Assembly (NCBI RefSeq): GCF_008704495.1
Contig: NZ_CP023699.1
Span: 6,820,001-6,884,000, forward strand
Length of the DNA: 64,000 nucleotides
Direction: 5' to 3'
DNA from: Streptomyces kanamyceticus
GTDB taxonomy: Bacteria > Actinomycetota > Actinomycetes > Streptomycetales > Streptomycetaceae
The first letter of the stretch is position 1, and every line of letters starts with the position of its first letter. Both the position numbers and the translations under genes were made by a program. Positions 60,159 through 64,000 of the stretch are shown piece after piece. The notes under the pieces are model-generated. The model was not told the origin of the DNA. It saw only the letters and a list, made by a program, of their open reading frames with translations, and did no database searches.

Positions 60159-62311
60159 TCAGCCCCGGGCCCGCTCAAGCCGCACCGCACACACCTTGAA
60201 CTCCGGCATCCGCGACACGGGGTCGAGCGCCGGATGCGTCAGGGAGTTGGCCCGCCCCTCGCCCGGCCAGTGGAACGGCATGAACACGGTGTCGGAGCGG
60301 ATCCCCGTCGTGACCCGCGCGGGAGCGACCGCCCGGCCGCGCCGCGAGACCACCGCCACCGGCTCGCCCTCGACGACGCCGAGCCGCGCGGCGAGCCGCG
60401 GATGGAGCTCCACGAAGGGCCCCGGGGCGGCCGAGTTGAGCTCGTCGACCCTGCGCGTCTGCGCCCCCGACTGGTACTGCGCGAGCACCCGCCCCGTCGT
60501 GAGCAGCACCGGATACTCCGCGTCCGGCTCCTCGGCCGCCGCACGGTGCGCCACCGGCACGAACCTGGCCCGCCCGTCCTCGGTGGCGAAGCGCTCGAGG
60601 AAGAGCCGCGGCGTCCCAGGGTGCGGGGAGGACCCGGTGTCCGGGCAGGGCCAGAACACCCCAACCCCCTCGCTCTCTCCCCCTCCCCCTCCCCTCCCCC
60701 TCCCTCTCCTTCTCCCTTTTCCTCGCCCTCCACGAGCCGTGCGTACGAGATCCCCGAGTAGTCCGCGGCCCCGCCCGCGCTCGCCCTGCGCAACTCCTCG
60801 AAGACCTCCTCGGGGTCGGTCGGGAACCCCTTGCCGTGGCCGAGCCGGTCGGCGAGGCCGTGCAGGACGTCCAGGTCGCTGCGGACCCCGGGCGGCGCCG
60901 ACACCGCGCGGCGCCGCAGCAGCACCCTGCCCTCCAGGTTCGTCACCGTCCCGGTCTCCTCCGCCCACTGCGTCACCGGCAGCACCACGTCCGCCAGTTC
61001 GGCCGTCTCGGAAAGCACCACGTCCGCCACCGCGAGGAAGTCCAGCGAACGCAGCCGCTCCTCCACGTGCCCGGCCCGCGGCGCCGAGATGACCGGGTTG
61101 GAGCCCATGAGGAGCAGCGCCTTGACGTCGCCGCCGAGCGCGTCGAGCAGTTCGTACGCCGACCTGCCGGGGCCCGGCAGCGACTCCGGGTCCACGCCCC
61201 ACACCCCGGCGACATGCGCCCGCGCCGCCGGATCGGTCAGCTTGCGGTACCCGGGCAACTGGTCGGCCTTCTGCCCGTGTTCACGCCCGCCCTGCCCGTT
61301 GCCCTGCCCGGTCAGACAGCCGTACCCGGACAGCGGCCGCCCGGCGCGCCCCGTGGCGAGACAGAGATTGATCCACGCCCCGACGGTGTCGGTTCCCTTG
61401 GACTGCTGCTCGGGCCCGCGCGCGGTGAGCACCATCCCCGACCCGGCGTCGCAGAAGAGCCGCACCGCGTCGCGCAGCCGGGGAACGGGCACCCCGGTGA
61501 TCCGCTCGACGTGCTCGGGCCAGTGCGCCATCGCCGCGGCCCGTGCCTCCTCCCATCCGTTGGTCCGTTCCTCGATGTACGCCTCGTCCGTACGGCCCTC
61601 GGCCACCACCAGGTGCAACAGGCCGAGCGCCAGGGCGAGGTCCGTCCCCGGCCGCGGCGCCAGATGCAGATCGGCGTGCTCCGCGGTGCGGGTGCGGCGC
61701 GGGTCGACGACGATCAACGTGCCGCCGTTCTCGCGCAGTTCCGTCAGGTACCGCAGCGCGGGCGGCATCGTCTCCGCGAGGTTCGACCCGACGAGGATCA
61801 CGCACCCGGTGCGCGGGATGTCCGCCAGCGGGAACGGCAGCCCCCGGTCGAGCCCGAACGCCCGCTGCCCGGCCGCGGCCGCCGACGACATGCAGAACCG
61901 TCCGTTGTAGTCGATCTGCGACGTGCCGAGCGCCACCCGCGCGAACTTGCCGAGCGCGTACGCCTTCTCGTTCGTCAGACCGCCCCCGCCGAACACCCCG
62001 CACGCGTCCGCGCCGTACTCCGTACGCGTACGGGAGAGGCCGTCGGCGACCCGGTCGAGCGCCTCCTCCCAGGTGGCGGGCGTGAGCCTGCCCGTGGCGC
62101 GGGACCGGACCAGCGGCTCCGTCAGCCGCACCCGGGAGGAGAGCAGCGCGGGAGCCGTACGGCCCTTGCCGCACAGGGCTCCCTTGTTGACGGGGAACCC
62201 GGCGCGCTCCACGACTTCGACTCCCTGGGGGCCCGTGGTCAGCCCCATCCCGCATTGCAGGGCGCAGTACGGGCAGTGGGTCGGGGTCACGGGTGCCGCG
62301 ATGGAGTGCAT
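60159..62311 (-). pseudogene. nasA: Assimilatory nitrate reductase, frame broken in a purine repeat
   Basis: A molybdopterin oxidoreductase. N-terminal 4Fe-4S ligands are C13, C16, C20 (THCPYCALQC) and C47; NGRFCMSSAAAAGQRAFG is the molybdenum-site region, then VLVGSNLAETMPP and LLLMGSNPVIS. The first frame runs to SYARLVE (about residue 526), then enters a GAGGGG-type tract (60674-60729). The conserved continuation GVFWPCPDTGSSPHPGTPRLF to the C-terminus lies in the -1 frame and ends at 60159. One extra base in the tract, or a -1 ribosomal slip, would restore about 717 residues. It may be phase-variable, a pseudogene, or a sequencing error. Confidence 0.85.
60674..60729. repeat. Homopyrimidine/homopurine tract inside nasA
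   Basis: CCCCCT/CCCT-type units with CTCT ends run for about 55 bases, nearly pure pyrimidine on the plus strand. The minus strand encodes Gly/Glu only. It is inserted between two conserved NasA segments and is where the reading frame changes. Confidence 0.9.
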
Positions 62312-62422
62312 GGGCTCCAGCCTCCGCCGGGCTTGTTACGCGCCCCCGCGTGATCGCGTTACACGCGCGGTAAGCCAACCTCAGCGTTCCTTGTGCCTCA
62401 CGGTGAGGTGGTCGCGCCCCTT

Positions 62423-62549
62423 AGGGGCGCGGGGAACTGCGCGCTCAGCCAACGCCGGTCCGCAGCGGGCAACGGGGCCGCGTCTGCCTCGTTCCGTAGA
62501 GCGCCGACCGCGGGTCGTGGTCCGTCCTCGCGCAGTTCCCCGCGCCCCT
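62423..62549. repeat. Inverted pair of the dispersed Streptomyces repeat
   Basis: Copies at 62423-62443 and, inverted, 62529-62549. Together they could form a long hairpin between the nasA start and the SanA-like stop. The outer CGCCCCTTAGGGGCG at about 62414 is a local palindrome. Confidence 0.8.
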
Positions 62550-62579
62550 AAGGGGCGCGCCCCTGACAGGGCGCCCCTC

Positions 62580-63347
62580 TCAGCGGGGCGCGGCCAGCGC
62601 CCGCTCCACACCCGTCTCGTGTGGACCCAAGAAGTGGGGATCCGGTTGAAACGCCGAGTCCACCACCGCCTTGCCCGCCGCGAACACCTCCCGCGCGCCG
62701 CCGTAGTACCAGGTCGCGTCGTGGACGGCGTCCACCCCGACCCCGTACGACGAGACGCCCGCAGCGTCGCACAGCGCGACCGCCCTGCGTATGTGGAAGC
62801 CCTGGCTGATCAGCACCGCCCGGTCCACGCCGAATATCTTCTTGGCGCGGACGCAGGAGTCCCAGGTGTCGAAGCCCGCGTAGTCGCTCACTATCCGGCG
62901 CCCCGGCACGCCGTGCTTCTGCAGATAGGCGCGCATGGCGTCCGGTTCGTCGTACTCCTCGCGGCTGTTGTCCCCCGTGACGAGCACGACCTCTATCCGT
63001 CCCGTGCGGTACAACTCGGCCGCCGCGTCGAGCCGGTGCGCGAGGTACGGCGACGGCTCGCCCCGCCACAGCCCGGCCCCGAAGACCACCGCGACCCGGG
63101 TGCGCGGCGCGTCCGCGACCGTGCCGATCCTGTCGTCCGTCGTCACGAACAGCCACGTCGAGGGCAGCAGTGCCAGCACGCACAGTGCCACCACCGCCTG
63201 CACGGTCCGCCGCTGTCCCCTTCTCGTGCGCGGCAGCCGGAGCCACTCGGGCCGCCGCGGGCGCCAGGTAATCCGCGACGCCCGTCCCCGCAGCCGCGCG
63301 AAGCCGTCCGACGGCCACAACCGCCGTGCCCACCCTGTCCGTTCCAT
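62580..63347 (-). CDS. SanA-like DUF218 membrane protein
   Basis: A 255-residue protein from ATG 63347. It has a basic cytoplasmic N-terminus with tryptophans, one TM helix at about 52-70 (VVALCVLALLPSTWLFV) and a DUF218 domain outside: VAVVFGAGLWRGEPSPYLAHRLDAA, VLVTGDNSREEYDEPDAMRAYL and LISQGFHIRRAVALCDAAG. SanA in E. coli affects envelope permeability to vancomycin at high temperature; biochemical activity is not established. Longer upstream starts are rejected as non-conserved. Confidence 0.86.
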   Translation of the reverse strand: MERTGWARRLWPSDGFARLRGRASRITWRPRRPEWLRLPRTRRGQRRTVQAVVALCVLALLPSTWLFVTTDDRIGTVADAPRTRVAVVFGAGLWRGEPSPYLAHRLDAAAELYRTGRIEVVLVTGDNSREEYDEPDAMRAYLQKHGVPGRRIVSDYAGFDTWDSCVRAKKIFGVDRAVLISQGFHIRRAVALCDAAGVSSYGVGVDAVHDATWYYGGAREVFAAGKAVVDSAFQPDPHFLGPHETGVERALAAPR

Positions 63348-63581
63348 CCGTGATCCGCCCCCCGAGCCCACCGGACCTCCCCGATCCGAGCACTGCGACA
63401 ACCGTAAGCGCCCCCACCGACACATCGGGTGGGCTCCGCCCCTGAAACAACCCGGAGATCGCCCCCGAGCGCGCCCTGATCCGCCGGACAGGCCCTCGCC
63501 CCGACCCGCCCCGTGAGCCCCCCGAAAACAGTCGTCACGGCCATGCAACGCCACCGCAACCTGCCCCGGCCATCCTCGGTC

Positions 63582-64000
63582 CATGACGCCGTCGAACCCT
63601 CTTCGCGACGAGTCCGGCAGCACTCACCTCGACAGTACGGCGCAACTCATGGACCGCATCACCAGCCAGCTCGGCAGCCAGCTCCGCCGCGTCTCCCCGG
63701 ACGGTGGCCGTCGCCCCGACCCGTCCGCGCCCCTCGTCCTGGTCGCCCACGGCAGCCGTGACCCACGCGCCCTCGCCACCGTCGAGGACCTCGCCGAGCG
63801 GGTCCGCGAGCTGCGGCCGGGGCTCACCGTCGGGATCGGCCACATCGAGCTGACCGAACCGCTGCTCACCGACACCCTCACCGGCCTGCGGCCAGGACCC
63901 GCCGTGCTCGTGCCGCTGCTCCTCGGGCGCGGCCAGCACGTCAAGCGCGACCTGCCCGCGGCCGCCGCCCGCGCACCGCACCTCGACTGCCGTGCCGCCG
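63582..64000 (+). CDS. Sirohydrochlorin chelatase-like (CbiX), 5' part
   Basis: 139 codons are visible without a stop before the right edge. After a variable leader of about 50 residues, PLVLVAHGSRDPRALATVEDL carries the metal-binding histidine of the CbiX/SirB chelatases. GIGHIELTEPLL and PAVLVPLLLGRGQHVKRDLP (second His) follow. It would insert iron or cobalt into sirohydrochlorin; a sirohaem role fits the nirB gene in the window. ATG 63582 is the first in-frame start after a gap. Confidence 0.87.

Overview
This is 64 kb of very GC-rich chromosome with GTG/ATG starts behind GGAG-type ribosome sites, overlapping GTGA/ATGA gene junctions and many typical actinobacterial families. It is almost certainly Streptomyces. 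The backbone order (glyS end, dusB, ppdK, nirB/nirD, a SoxR-linked FMN reductase, nasA, a sirohydrochlorin chelatase) resembles my memory of the S. coelicolor chromosome around glyS to nasA. That comparison is from knowledge, not from a search.

Layout. 0-5.5 kb: end of glyS, a small zinc-finger-like protein, an XRE regulator divergent from a VOC protein, a methyltransferase, a DUF1330 protein, a secreted barrel protein and a drug-type MFS pump with a long leader. 5.65-9.02 kb: an island bounded by two 34-bp direct repeats that read as tRNA-Ser 3' fragments; it carries three Nudix hydrolases, a truncated XRE regulator and a membrane protein. 9.0-16.5 kb: TetR, aldo/keto reductase, two MFS exporters, a second XRE regulator and dusB, with a 30-bp tandem-repeat array between the exporters.

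16.5-30.4 kb is the most interesting block. It holds a glutamine-synthetase-like ligase with a P450, an acetoacetate-decarboxylase-like enzyme, an APC permease, MarR, a PuuD-like hydrolase with an aldehyde dehydrogenase, and then an HpaE/HpaD/HpaG-like set with a ferredoxin and ferredoxin reductase. Every transcription unit has a copy of one palindrome (consensus ATCGTTTGA-N2-TCAAACGAT) upstream. I read it as a MarR-controlled route that glutamylates an amine, releases an aryl-acetic acid and opens the ring by the homoprotocatechuate meta pathway, with a self-contained P450 redox chain.

30.5-41.6 kb: ppdK with a palindrome-rich upstream region, then a carbohydrate system (ROK regulator, GH63 glucosylglycerate-hydrolase-like enzyme, amylo-1,6-glucosidase-like enzyme, ABC importer). 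41.9-49.8 kb: membrane protein, truncated globin, two SDRs, a TetR with an operator shared with one SDR, and the nitrite reductase operon. 50.3-59.6 kb: a ferric-reductase-like flavocytochrome, TSUP transporter, class F sortase with a likely substrate, class IV aminotransferase, SoxR and its probable target, a lipoprotein/sensor-kinase pair without a response regulator, and a GGCT-like protein. 59.8-64 kb: a small secreted protein, nasA, a SanA-like protein and the start of a sirohydrochlorin chelatase. nasA is split by a -1 frame change inside a purine-rich repeat.

A recurrent oddity is short tandem repeats at gene 3' ends (units of 9, 13, 16, 16 and 23 bp, several carrying the stop codon) and hexamer or nonamer expansions inside coding sequences.
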